A stretch of DNA of 64,000 nt from CAMPKL01 sp963805925 (lineage in GTDB: Bacteria; Acidobacteriota; Terriglobia; Bryobacterales; UBA6623), in the NCBI GenBank assembly GCA_963805925.1, contig CAWDWB010000006.1, positions 10,310 to 74,309 on the forward strand, given 5' to 3'. A model generated the notes under the pieces. It did no database searches. It saw only the letters and a list, made by a program, of their open reading frames with translations, and was not told where the DNA came from. This document shows positions 1-11,795 of the stretch, one piece after another (position 1 is the first letter of the stretch; every line of letters begins with the position of its first letter). Both the position numbers and the translations under genes were made by a program.

Positions 1-269
1 ATCCCGGCGAACGCAAGAACAGCCAGGAACTGCCCAACTGTTGGGTCTTTGATCTTTCCCAACGGGAAAAGCGCCAGGAGAACGGCGGGGACGAGCAAGT
101 AGGCCCAGCGTAATAGGCGACCCGCCCGAAATCGTAGCTCGGACCCTTTTCCCACCGCAGGTTCGGCCCCTGCGTCATAGTTCCGAAAATACGATACAGC
201 GATGATGGCCAGAGCGATCGGCGCCGATTCGCCTACTGTTGCCAGCAGTTCTCTCAGGTATGCCAACAT
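1..269 (-). CDS. hypothetical membrane protein, 3' part cut by window edge
   Basis: An open minus-strand frame starts with ATG at 269 and runs without a stop to the window edge (89 codons visible). The product begins MLAYLRELLATVGESAPIAL and shows a hydrophobic segment at about residues 14-27, a polar loop, and a second hydrophobic stretch at about 60-72 (WAYLLVPAVLLALFPLG). It looks like a small inner-membrane protein with at least two or three helices. No family was recognised. It is the first gene downstream of the lactate dehydrogenase-like gene on the same strand, with a palindrome-rich gap of about 200 bp between them, so it may have its own promoter. Confidence 0.5.
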   Translation of the reverse strand, partial: MLAYLRELLATVGESAPIALAIIAVSYFRNYDAGAEPAVGKGSELRFRAGRLLRWAYLLVPAVLLALFPLGKIKDPTVGQFLAVLAFAG

Positions 270-399
270 CCCGACACAAGGTTATAGCAAGAGGCGCTAA
301 CCTCCGGAATCCCGGGCAGTCCCTCTAGTCGACGCTGGTCTCGGGAACCTAGAACCCCCTAAAGGGGCTGGGGAAAAGGGGACGGGCGGTTCTCGCTAA

Positions 400-447
400 C
401 CAGGCCTATAAGGCCTGGCCTAACCATGAGTCCCGTGGAACGGGACT
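400..447. repeat. two tandem perfect hairpins (palindromic element)
   Basis: Two perfect short-loop inverted repeats sit side by side: CCAGGCCT/AGGCCTGG (400-407 and 411-418, loop ATA) and AGTCCCGT/ACGGGACT (429-436 and 440-447, loop GGA). A weaker CCCC/GGGG hairpin lies just upstream (356-367). No T-tract follows on the strand that would terminate the minus-strand gene ending at 467, so these are not classical intrinsic terminators. They may be REP-like elements or an RNA-processing site. Confidence 0.55.
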
Positions 448-466
448 AAAAACGCGGACCTACGAT

Positions 467-1850
467 TCACCCAAAGATCTTTCCGGGGTTGAGGATGCCG
501 TTGGGGTCGAGGGCGGTTTTGATGGCGCGCATGACGTCGACGGCTGCGCCGTGTTGTTGGCGAAGGGCGTTGATTTTGCCGAGGCCGACGCCGTGCTCGC
601 CGGTGCAGGTACCGCCCATGGCCAGGGCGCGCTGGAGCAGATTTTGATTGAGGCGCTTGGCTGCGGCGATTTCTTCGGGATGCTTTTCGTCGAGGATGAA
701 GAGGACGTGGAAGTTGCCGTCGCCGATGTGTCCCAGGATGGGGGCCATGATGCCGGCGGCGACGATTTCGCGGCGGGTCTCTTCAATGCACTCGGCCAGG
801 CGCGAGATGGGTACGGCGACGTCGGTGGCCCAGACGCGCGTGCCGGGGCGGATGGCTTTGGTGGCGAAGTAGGCTTTGTGGCGGGCGTCCCATAGCTTCT
901 CGCGGTCTTCGCGCTTGAGCGACCACTGGAAGTCGCTGCCGCCGTGTTCGGCGACGATTTCGCCGGCGAGTTTGGCCTGTTCCTCGACGGCTGTCTGCGT
1001 GCCGTGGAACTCGAAGAAAACGGTCGGGCGGACGGTGAGGTCCAACTTGGCGTAGGCGTTGACGGCGTGGACGGAGTCTTCGTCGAGCAGTTCGCAACGA
1101 GCCACGGGGATGCCGCTTTGCAGCATCTCGACGACGGCGGATGCAGCGCCTTCAATCGATACAAATCCGCAGACGGCGGAGGAGAGGCCTTCGGGCAGCG
1201 GGTAGACGCGCACTTGCACTTCGGTGATGACGCCGAGGGTTCCCTCGGAGCCGATGAATAGGCGCGTCAGGTCGTAGCCGGCGGAGGACTTGCGGGCGCG
1301 GCCGCCGGTTTTGATGATGCGCCCGTCGGCAAGGGCGACGGTCATGCCCTAGGACGTTTTCGCGGATGGTGCCGTAGCGCACTGTTGTTGTTCCCGAGGC
1401 GCCGGTTGCGGCCATGCCGCCGAGGGACGCGTCGGCGCCAGGGTCGACCGGGAACATCAGGCCGTGCTTCTCTAGCTCGCGGTTGAGCTGCATGCGCGTG
1501 ACGCCGGCCTGCACCCGACAGTCGAGGTCGTCTGGGTTGATCTCGAGGATGCGGTTCATACGCGAGACGTCGAGCGAGACGCCGCCGCGGATGGCTAGGG
1601 TGTGACCTTCGACGCCGGTGCCGGTTCCGAAGGGAATGACCGGCACGCTGCGATCGTTACAAATCTTGAGGACGGCTGCGGCTTCTTCGGTGGAGTCAAC
1701 GAAGGCGACGGCATCGGGCGGCGCGGCGGGATGGTAGGACTCGTCGACGCCGTGGGACTCGAGATCGTAGCGAGATGTCGAAAAGCGCTCGCCCAGGACA
1801 TCCTTCAGTTCATCGGTAATAGACGGGGCGAGGCCGGCGCGGGCATTCAT
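467..1850 (-). CDS. FAD-linked oxidase, D-lactate dehydrogenase (cytochrome)/GlcD type, frameshifted
   Basis: Two minus-strand frames together encode one flavoprotein of about 461 residues. The N-terminal part (1850 down to about 1348) holds the PCMH-type FAD-binding domain, with FGTGTGVEGH and LGGMAATGASGTTTVRYG. The C-terminal part (to 467) continues with GYDLTRLFIGSEGTLGVITE and ends with the FAD-oxidase C domain motifs GHIGDGNFH and CTGEHGVGLGK. These fit the D-lactate dehydrogenase (cytochrome) / glycolate oxidase GlcD family, which oxidises 2-hydroxyacids and passes electrons to cytochrome or quinone. The frames join if one base is removed from the CCC run at 1347-1349. That is either a real inactivating insertion or a homopolymer error. 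The exact 2-hydroxyacid substrate cannot be told from sequence. Confidence 0.85.
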
Positions 1851-1887
1851 CAGCTACATACTAACGTTCGTGCCCTATGCTCAGGAC

Positions 1888-2223
1888 ATGTCCAGATGGG
1901 TCGCAGTCGGGATGGTCGTTTTACTGGCTGCCTGCACCGAGCAAGATGACCTAGCGCAACGGAGCTTAACGGGCATGAATCAGGCGGAGATTCGAGCCGA
2001 GCTGGGCCCGCCCGACAAGCAAGATCAAATCACGAAGCAGGCGAGCATATCTTCGGACCGATCGAGGGTCTATGGGATCAGATGCCGTCGGGCGAGACGC
2101 TGACGATCTGGACGTACAGGGCGAGCGATGGGCGCAAGGAGCTTTACTTTGCCGGCGATGACCCGGACGGTATTAGGGGAGTTTTACTGGTACGACGACA
2201 ACAGTAAAAACCCCGTGTTTTAG
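1888..2223 (+). pseudogene. small lipoprotein (SmpA/OmlA-like start), two frameshifts
   Basis: Starts at ATG 1888 with a lipoprotein signal (MSRWVAVGMVVLLAACTEQ; lipobox LAAC) and a short GMNQAEIRAELGPPDK segment, which resembles the GMTxxEVxxxLGxP pattern of SmpA/OmlA-type outer-membrane lipoproteins. The frame then breaks near 2041, where MPSGETLTIWTYRASDGRKE continues one frame over, and again near 2170, where the tail GEFYWYDDNSKNPVF ends at the stop at 2221-2223. A related tail is found at 5700-5845. A TATGCT hexamer lies 6 nt before the ATG, with no Shine-Dalgarno sequence. Function unknown; intact only if both frameshifts are sequencing errors. Confidence 0.55.
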
Positions 2224-2495
2224 TTAGGGAACCGCTTGCAATCGTCTCGCACTTGGGTGCTCAACAGGTGTCGCAAGGTGCTCTAAGTCCGCTCGAGCGG
2301 TACGATCCGGCGGCATTAGAATGTCGGAGCGGCAGCAAGGGAAGCGCGCGCAGCAGCAGCACGAACACCGTTTGATCGCGGCCTTTGAACGGCTATCCGA
2401 TCTGTGACTGGGCGACGACATGCACGTTGAAACGTAACCCAACCTACAGTACACTTGCGGGATTATTCCCTTCTTTCCGGCGGAGGTTTGGTCTT

Positions 2496-5400
2496 TTGCA
2501 TGCCCCTTTTGTTCGACTCGCGATACTTCTCACCCTCTTCGTTGCCACTGGCATTCCCGCGAGCGCCCAGCAAAACGAGCAACTAGAGCTTCTGGCAGAC
2601 GTCAAGACAACGACCAACGGGTTCGGCGAAAACTTCGCCGCCAGCCGATTCGTTCAACCTCGTCGCAAGCTACGGTTGGAGCCGAAAACGGGGATACGAT
2701 TCAGTTCAACATTCGCCGGCCGAAGGCGTTTCGGTGATTGGGGTCGGGCTGCCGCAGCCGCTGGCGATTTCCGAGTACCGCTATCTGGCGGTACGGTTGA
2801 AAGCCGCGCCCAACACGATGTATTTCATCCGGCCGAGCGGGCTTGGATGCGGCGGATGCACCGGTGGAGACTCTGGTGGGAACAGGCGGTCACCGATGAC
2901 CGCGTCGGCACCGGCGACTGGGAGATCCTGACGATCAGCCTGCCGGCGCTGGCGGCGGAGGCTGGAACAGGGGCAACGCAAATCAGCAGCCATCAACCTG
3001 GTGGCGGTTTCGCTCGACAGCGACGCTCGGATCGTTGGAAGTGGACTGGGTGCGGGTACACAACGGCTTGACGCCGGCGGGAAGCCACACCCGCGCAAGA
3101 GACGTCCTTCGCGAATCACTTGGACGACGACGGCGACGGGTTGACCGATCGCGATGATCCGGATTGGGAAACCATTGGCAGACAACAAGCGATCGGGACA
3201 AACCGAGCGCAGACGTTGGCGTATTATCACCTCTGGTACGGCTCGCCGATGGGACCTTCCGGCGATTGGCTGGCATGGGCAGGCGCGGTCCCGGGCGGCT
3301 TTCATGATCCCGGAGAACTTCGTGCCCGGCTCGCAGGGTCAGCGCGATCTGTGGTCGAAATACTATCCGCTCGATTTCCGGCAGTTCCCGAATATGTAGC
3401 CGCCTGAAGGGTGGCCCGCTGCAATATGACGTGTATGGCGGCGTGGAGAAGTACGACACGCTGGATCCGGAGCTTCCTGATCTCGCAGACGAAGCTTGCG
3501 CAGAAGTATGGTGTGGACGGGTTCCTGGGCGATTTGGGTCATCAGGCGTCCTTGCGCCCGCCGATGGAGGCGCTTGTCAAGGCGGTGGAAGCGGTTCCCG
3601 AGCCTTTTTCAGTGTCTGTACTCTACGACTTCTTCTACAACATCGACACATCGCCGATAGCACCCCCGAGCAGCCGAACTATGCGAAGGCCCGCGAGCTG
3701 TTTATATTTCTACGATGAACTTGCCCGCAGCCCTCGCTGGACTCAGTTCTTAGGCAAGGCCACTGATCACGGCGCCATTCGCCTCGACCTTGGTGCACCC
3801 AGAGAGACTGGACCGAAACGGTCGCGCTGGCGACGGACCCGCGCGCGTCGGAACTCGACGGAGTGCTTTCCGAACGCTCAAGTGGGCGCGGAGAATCAGG
3901 TGACCTTCACCTACTCCGACGGCGAACGCAGAGTAATGTAAGCCGGTGACGTTCAGCGCGATCATCTTTCCGTGATGCTAACTGCAGGAGATCTCGCGCG
4001 TCGGCGTTCGGTACGCCGCAGGTCCGAGCTCTGCTCGGTGAGCGGATGGAACCAACGACGATCAGCCAGGCCCATCTGCGCCCGGGAGTGATCGCGCAAG
4101 GCCCCGAACGCCGTTCGACAATGCGCATGACGATCCCGGCGGGCGCGGAGTACGTCGATGTTCATGCGGTCGCCTCGACGACGCAGAACACGATCACGAT
4201 GTCGCTGAACGGAGGCCCCGCTGTCGATTTCGTGGCGACCTGGTTAGGCAACATCGGATACTTCCGGCTCTCGCAGCCTACGGTCCCCGTCGCCGATCCG
4301 GCTAACCGCCCATTCAGTTTCCTGCTGGACAACATAGCTGCGGCGTAGCGATTCGACGGCTACGCGACATACGTCCGAGTTCGACGGGCGGAGGCGGAGG
4401 CAGCAGGGTGCTGGTCTCTGACGATGAGCCCTTCATTCTTACGGTGACGCCCCGGCTATGACGACCGCAAGATCCGCGTTCCGGGACTGTACACGCCGCG
4501 CGAAGACGGCGAATACTATCGCCAGTCGTGGGAGACGGCGCTGGCATCCGATCCGGACGTCGTTCTGATCACCAGTTGGAACGAATGGCCGGAGGCGACC
4601 AACATCGAACCGTCAGCGTCGAGTTCGGCTATCAATATCTGGAACTGACGCTGACCTACTCGCTGCAACTGGCGGGGCAGGCTGGAGCTGTCGAGACCGG
4701 CCTCCGAGTTCGATTTCACGATGAAGGAGTATGCCGGCCGACAAGATCCGCTTCACCGTAGGATCGGGCGCGGCGACGGTGACGTTTCGGGAGTTGGAAC
4801 CGCGACAGTTGGGCGGTTACACGGTGACGCGAAACGGAACAGCGTTCGCGGGCCATCAGGCGGATGCAGGAGCCGGAACGTTGAAGTTGACTCTATCGGG
4901 CCAGCCGGGCGAGTACGTGATTACGTTCAACGGCGTCTCCGCAAGTCCGCAGATCTTCGCCGTGGTGAGCGCGGCGTCGAGTCAAGAGGGCGACATCGCG
5001 CCAGGCGAATACATCACGATCTACGGCGCCAACCTCGGCCCGAACGACCTGGTAGGCGGTTTTGATCGCGGCCTCGGAGGCACGCGAGTTTTCATTAACG
5101 GAATCGAGGCGTACGTGACGCTATCTTTCAACTCGCAACTCAATGTCCTAACGCCGCTCGGACTGCCGACCTCGGGCGTCGTCGAGATCACCGTGCAGTA
5201 CGACGGCGCGACAAGCCTCAAGACGAAAGTGGGTCTAGCTCCAGCGGCGCCTGGCATTTTCACGCAAAACTACGGCTCCGGACAGGTGTGGCTCAACAAT
5301 TCGGACTTAACCTTCAACGGTCCGGACAACCCGGCCCAGCGCGGCTCGCAAGTTGCGTTCTACGCCACCGGCGCCGGCTTCACCAACCCCGGCATGATCG

Positions 5401-5627
5401 ACGGCCAGCATCCTCCCGCGGGCGTCTATCCGACGCCACAACTTGAGGCCTCCGCGACGGTGGGCGGCGTTCCGGCGACCGTCGTGTTCAAAGGCATGAT
5501 CTTCGCCGGCGTGTTGCAGATGAACATACAAATCCCACCGGACGCACCGACCGGCTCCGCTGTGACGCTGAAGATCAAGATCGGCGGAATCGAGAGCCGC
5601 TCCGACGTCACTATTGCTGTGCAATAG
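2496..5627 (+). pseudogene. exported GH99/GH71-like glycosidase with TIGR03437 C-terminal domain, multiple frameshifts
   Basis: The coding content runs from a TTG at 2496 (GGAGG just upstream, signal peptide HAPFVRLAILLTLFVATG) to a stop at 5625-5627, but jumps between frames at least six times. In order the pieces are: a carbohydrate-binding-like segment (YRYLAVRLK, about 2780), a DDDGDGLTDRDD calcium-loop-like stretch (about 3120), the glycosidase body (LAYYHLWYGSP near 3225, KLAQKYGVDGFLGDLG near 3500, VVLITSWNEWPEATNIEPS near 4560-4610), and a C-terminal domain (about 4950-5627; ITIYGANLGPNDL, YATGAGFTNPGMIDG) typical of the Solibacter TIGR03437 family. The SWNEW..E..IEP signature is known from GH99/GH71-type and WbsX-like proteins. 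It is probably a secreted polysaccharide-degrading enzyme that is either decayed or badly sequenced here. Confidence 0.65.
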
Positions 5628-5666
5628 GGCGATCGACGACTGCTCATCCCGGGGGGACGGGAAAAG

Positions 5667-5696
5667 GGGGATACGCCATTGGCCTGGTGTATCCCC
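5667..5696 (+). terminator. hairpin after GH99-like gene
   Basis: GGGGATAC/GTATCCCC, extended by GCCA/TGGT (one G-U pair), forms a 12-bp stem with a 6-nt loop 40 bp after the preceding stop. There is no T-tract, so the terminator function is inferred. Confidence 0.4.
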
Positions 5697-5699
5697 ATT

Positions 5700-5845
5700 C
5701 ACTCGCGATAGGGAAGCGCTCGTTCGGTGTCCAAGTTCGTGAGAACCCAAAGCGCGTGCCGGCTGAGGACTTTGTCGGCGAGCAACTAGAGGTTACCGGC
5801 GATTTCTACTGGTACAACGATACGAGAATGAACCCGGTGTTCTGA
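5700..5845 (+). pseudogene. C-terminal remnant related to the lipoprotein at 1.9-2.2 kb
   Basis: One frame ending at the stop 5843-5845 reads ...EDFVGEQLEVTGDFYWYNDT..., then NPVF. It matches the tail of the 1888-2223 gene (GEFYWYDDNSKNPVF) but has no start codon, signal peptide or N-terminal half. The nucleotide sequences have diverged, so the duplication is not recent. The two copies flank the GH99-like gene. Confidence 0.5.
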
Positions 5846-5858
5846 GCAGCGCGGAGCG

Positions 5859-5894
5859 TATACTCATTCCAGTCGCCCGGCTCATTCCAGGGAG
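5859..5894 (+). promoter_or_regulatory. -10 box and 10-bp direct repeats before the 5901 gene
   Basis: TATACT at 5859-5864 is followed by two copies of CTCATTCCAG (5863-5872 and 5881-5890), 18 bp apart. The second copy abuts the Shine-Dalgarno sequence GGGAG (5890-5894), 6 nt before the GTG. The repeats could bind a regulator. Confidence 0.4.
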
Positions 5895-5900
5895 TAATTT

Positions 5901-7194
5901 GTGCGGCTATCTTCCTTTTTTTTCGCGCCTCTCCTCTTACTGGTATCGATTGGCGCCGCGGCGCAATCGACCCCAAACCCGGATTTCTATTACGGCTCGG
6001 TGATTGAGTCGTTTCACAAGCGCGATCCGCAGATGGTTCACTTTTCGCTGCTGTATAAGGGTCATGCGAGCGAAGATTTGGACGTCATTCTGGTGCGCGG
6101 CGGCCGCAACCGAGACGGCTGGCCCTCACCGAAGACAGTTGCCTACTTTGAAGGCGGAGACCTTCTGGGCATCTTCCTGGTGAACCGCGCCCAACCGTCC
6201 CTTGCCTACGAACTGACGATCGACGACGACATCAATGACGGCTACGAGGCGGTAGTCAAAGTGGAGCGGGCGGAGCCGGGCGAGGTAACCATTTTAGGCG
6301 GTTCGGCCAGCCGCAAGTACGCGTACAGTGCGGCCTCGAAGCAACTGCTTTGGAAAAGAGACTTCGCGTCAGACGGGCTTAAGCGACTCACTACGAAAGA
6401 TGGCTCATTCGTCATCTGGGACACCATCCGGCGGTTGGGACGCGACCGAAGGGAGCCGACCGTCGTGGCCGTCACGCCGTCTGCCGAGGGATTTCGTCCT
6501 CTCGCCGATACGGCAAGCCTGCCGGCCGGGCCCCAAGGCGGAACGGACCGTCGTGCCACTCGGCGGAGGCTCTGCTTGCTCGGTTCAAACCGAGCCGGTC
6601 ATGGCCAACACAGCGGCACGGCACGTAGTATGCGTCGTGAACGGCGAGCCACAGTCATTCCACCCACCCCAGTCTGACTTCAAACGCTTCGCGGCGGCGC
6701 GGCCAGAGAGGGTCGCGAACGGCTACACGGAAGAGCACTCCACCTTCAACGAAACCATCGGACCTTATCAGTTCGACGGTGAGCGGCTGTGGTTCGGACT
6801 CACGTTCTACGACGGTGAGGGTTGGACGGGAGTGGGCGCCTTGGGCGCGTTTGACGTCGCGACGCGAGCTTTCGAGATGCACTACTTGCCGGAATTGGCC
6901 GATTGGTCGGTTTCCGCGTTGCTCGTGGAGCCCGAAGCAGTCTGGTTGGGGTTGCTTCAATACCCCGAAGGCCCCGCCTACCCGGGCGGCCTGCTCCGCT
7001 GGGACCGGAATACGCAGGCGGTCCAACGCTGGCCCGAGACGCCTGTGATCACCGGCATCGTGCGCCAAGGTGAGCGTCTCTACATGGCGACGCACGAAGG
7101 GGCGGCGATCTTCGAGAACGGGGAACTCATTCGTTATGTGCTCGATGTCGACCGGGACGGCGCTTACCGTTTGGTCAAGCGCGAGTTGCGCTAA
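5901..7194 (+). CDS. exported protein, possibly propeller-like, frameshifted, function unknown
   Basis: Begins at GTG 5901 with a good GGGAG Shine-Dalgarno sequence and a signal peptide (MRLSSFFFAPLLLLVSIGAAAQ). The first frame is coherent to about 6530. The continuation (ACSVQTEPVMANTAARHVVC onward) lies one frame over and ends at the TAA at 7192-7194. The C-terminal half has short repeated blades such as FDGERLWFGLTFYDGEGW, LLVEPEAVWLGLLQYPEG and VRQGERLYMATHEGAAIFENG, which suggest a beta-propeller or similar all-beta fold. No family was recognised. The stop overlaps the convergent queG stop by 4 nt. The frameshift lies near 6520-6545 and may be an error. Confidence 0.6.
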
Positions 7195-8236
7195 ACGCCT
7201 AGCTGCTGCAGCGCCCAGCGGGCGTGGCTTTGCACGATTGCGTCGTCGAAGGCGGCCAGTTTTCGCAGGGGCTCGACATAGCGTTGGTCGCCGCTGTTGC
7301 CCATGACGACGCAGACGTTGCGCAAGAAGCCTGCATATTTGCTGCGCTTGATGGGCGTGCCGGCGAAGCGCTGGTTGAACTGCTCTTGGGTCATGGCGGC
7401 GAGTTCTTGCGAGTGAGGGCTCGGCGTTGGCGGGTTGGAACTCCGCGGCGTCGGTGGTCGCGGCGCGGGCGGGACGATTCCAGGGGCAGACGTCTTGGCA
7501 GATGTCGCAGCCGAAGACGTGGCGACCGATTTCGGCACGGTTGTCTTCGGGGATGTCGCCTTTTAGTTCGATCGTCCAGTAGGAGATGCAGCGGCGGGCG
7601 TCGAGGGCATGGCTGGGTCCGTCGCCGCCAATCTCGACGAAGGCGTCCGTTGGGCAGGCATCGATGCAGCGGGTACAGGTCCCGCAGCGGAATGGGGCGG
7701 GTTCGTCGGTGTCGAGTTCGAGGGAGATCAGGATCTCGCCGAGCAGGAACCAGGAACCGATTTGCTCGTTGATGAGGCAGGTGTTCTTGGCGATCCAGCC
7801 GAGGCCGGCGCGGTGGGCGTAGGCGCGTTCGAGCAGCGGGGAGGTGTCGACGCAGATCTTGCGAGTCGAACTCCGCTGACTCTTCGAGACGTCGGACGAG
7901 CCCGCGCAAGCGCTCCTTCATGGTGTCGTGATAGTCGCGTCCCCAGGCGTAGCGCGCGACCCAGCCAGCGTCGGGATCGTCGGATTCGGTGGAGTACCGG
8001 TACGGCGCGTTGTAGACTTGGCCAACCGAAATCACTGACCGGGCAGAGGGCAGCAGCGTTCTCGGGTCGGTGCGCATTTCGCCGCGAGGCCCTTCGAGGT
8101 AGCCCATTTTGCCGTGGAAGCCGCGCCGGATCCACTCGGGATAGAACGCCGATTCGAGGGTCGACTCGGCCCGGGCGATGCCGCACAGCTCGAATCCGGC
8201 CTCTCGGGCGGCTGCCTTGACTGACTCGGAATCCAC
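7191..8236 (-). CDS. queG: epoxyqueuosine reductase QueG, two frameshifts
   Basis: QueG reduces epoxyqueuosine to queuosine in tRNA, using cobalamin and two [4Fe-4S] clusters. The N-terminal third starts at GTG 8236 (MDSESVKAAAREAGFELCGI) and reads to about 7866. The middle lies one frame over (KICVDTSPLLERAYAHRAGL, GWIAKNTCLINEQIGSWFLL) and contains both ferredoxin-type motifs, CGTCTRCIDACP and CDICQDVCPWN. A second break near 7408-7415 leads to the C-terminal frame (ELAAMTQEQFNQRFAGTPIK), ending at 7191. All expected segments are present in order, and the protein would be about 347 residues. A conserved tRNA-modification gene with two simple breaks and no missing parts argues for sequence error rather than decay. 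Confidence 0.85.
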
Positions 8237-8444
8237 GTTAAACTGCTCTTTCTAAAAGAGTTCCTCATTTCGGGGCGCTACCGCTCCCTGCGGCATATCC
8301 CCGTCTAGGCCTCGATTTTCGCAGTTCGGCGTTTCCCTGTGGCATTCGCTGTATTTGAAGGGTATTCTCTGACCATCCGATAGTCTCCGGGCGAGGTGTA
8401 TCCCGCCCCTGAGTCTGGAGCGATCAAGGAGAAGGAAGCAGAGA

Positions 8445-10553
<2,109 letters not shown>

Positions 10554-10616
10554 GCCTTTTTGAGTTGAGGGGGAAGCGGCTCCTCGCCCAAAGCCGCGAG
10601 TTAGTCTCAGCAAACG

Positions 10617-10646
10617 AAGCCCGGCGCGCAAGCGCCGGGCTTTTTT
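10617..10646 (+). terminator. rho-independent terminator of the radical SAM gene
   Basis: A perfect 11-bp stem, AAGCCCGGCGC/GCGCCGGGCTT (10617-10627 and 10632-10642), with tetraloop GCAA, runs directly into TTTTTT (10641-10646). Confidence 0.93.
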
Positions 10647-10843
10647 GCTTAGCTCAAGCATTTTGGGCGTCGGATTGGTTACCCGCCAAACCCGCAACCG
10701 CCTACCCATCGCAATCATTCCCGCAGCTTGGGCTCTTGTCACCGAGGCATGTCGAGATGGGAGGGATAACGCATATTGGGGGTCACCGCCCTGCTAGCGG
10801 GACCGTCCTGTTGCTGGTTGGCCGGCATTGATTGTTTCGTTCG
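10647..10843. other. intergenic, nothing recognised
   Basis: About 200 bp between the terminator and the convergent esterase gene. No credible ORF, repeat or RNA structure was seen. Confidence 0.5.
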
Positions 10844-11776
10844 TTAGGTCTTGCGGCGGTTGCGCAAGAACCAGTTGTAAAGGTCGTCGCCTTCGTACAC
10901 GCGCGTCCAGACGTCGTGGTTGAGGTCTTCGTGGACGGTCATGCGGACTTCGGGGTGGCCCGCGGCTTCGAGAGCACGGGCGGAAGCGACGACGTGTTCG
11001 GCCGGTACGGTCGGGTCGCGGCCGCCCTGGTGGATCCAGATCGGCAGCTTGGCATCGACAATCGGCTGCATCTTCTTGGGATCACCAGCGCCGCAGACGG
11101 GCCCCACTGCGGCGAAGCGTTCGGGGTAGGTCTGCGCCATGTACCAAGTGCCGAAGCCGCCGTAGCTGAGGCCCGTGCAATAAACGCGGTCGGCGTCTCC
11201 GCGGAAATCGGCGAGCGTCTCGTAGATCATCGTCAACAGATCCCGGTCGATGAGGTCCCATCCTTCGTCGAGAGTTCCCCGCTCTGCCCAGCGCGGAGCC
11301 TCGCCGGTTTCCTTGCGCGCCATTGGTTCTGTGCTGCGTGCATACCGGCTGCGCTCAGGCGGCGGACCGTCCGTGGCGCGCTGAGGGACTGGAGGGCGGC
11401 TGTCGGGCTGTTGGCGTGTATACCAGGGCAGTTGGGGCTGAATGATGAGAAACGGCAAGTCGCGGCCTTGGATCCATGCTTCCCGGACAGGCCCATGCAT
11501 GAGGGTGTAGTCAAGCTCATCCTGTGCGTTACCGCGTTGGCCGTTGCCGTGCAGGAAAAGCATTACGGGCCATTCACGGCTGGTCTCGGTGTAGAAGCCG
11601 GTGGGCACGTAGAGGAAGTAATTTCGCTCTTCGCCGCCATCGGCTGGCTTGTAGGGGCGACGAAGCAATACAGGCTGACTACGGCCGTCCATGTGCGCCT
11701 GGGCGAGAGGCGCGCCCGCTGCGAGGGCGGCGCCGGAAAGAATGCGGCGGCGGGTGAGGTGACTTCGGTGGTCCAT
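10844..11776 (-). CDS. Tat-exported alpha/beta hydrolase (predicted peptidase/esterase, COG4099-like)
   Basis: 310 residues. A twin-arginine signal (LTRRRILSGAALAAGAPLAQA) directs export. The mature part has the alpha/beta-hydrolase oxyanion motif LFLHGNGQRG, the nucleophile elbow GLSYGGFG, an acid in GGRDPTVPAEH, and a histidine in NHDVWTRVY. It resembles PHB-depolymerase/feruloyl-esterase-like exported hydrolases. An insert rich in Pro and Arg (about residues 115-160) separates the oxyanion strand from the nucleophile. The start ATG at 11776 has no Shine-Dalgarno sequence and lies 8 nt from a TATTAT box, back to back with the FGE gene. Substrate unknown. Confidence 0.8.
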   Translation of the reverse strand: MDHRSHLTRRRILSGAALAAGAPLAQAHMDGRSQPVLLRRPYKPADGGEERNYFLYVPTGFYTETSREWPVMLFLHGNGQRGNAQDELDYTLMHGPVREAWIQGRDLPFLIIQPQLPWYTRQQPDSRPPVPQRATDGPPPERSRYARSTEPMARKETGEAPRWAERGTLDEGWDLIDRDLLTMIYETLADFRGDADRVYCTGLSYGGFGTWYMAQTYPERFAAVGPVCGAGDPKKMQPIVDAKLPIWIHQGGRDPTVPAEHVVASARALEAAGHPEVRMTVHEDLNHDVWTRVYEGDDLYNWFLRNRRKT

Positions 11777-11795
11777 CGCCGCCTATAATACCCCT
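11777..11795. promoter_or_regulatory. 19-bp divergent promoter with one symmetric -10 box
   Basis: The whole gap between the two divergent start codons is 19 bp. It contains TATAATA (11784-11790), which reads TATAAT on the plus strand, 6 nt before GTG 11796, and TATTAT on the minus strand, 8 nt before ATG 11776. Both start codons are fixed by signal peptides, so both transcripts would be leaderless or nearly so. Confidence 0.6.

Noticed and set aside
400..447. Rho-independent terminator for the flavoprotein gene
   Set aside because: Stems are good, but no T-run follows on the minus strand; listed as palindromes instead.
2496..5627. Several separate small hypothetical genes
   Set aside because: The pieces in different frames line up as consecutive parts of one exported glycosidase with a single signal peptide and a single C-terminal domain.
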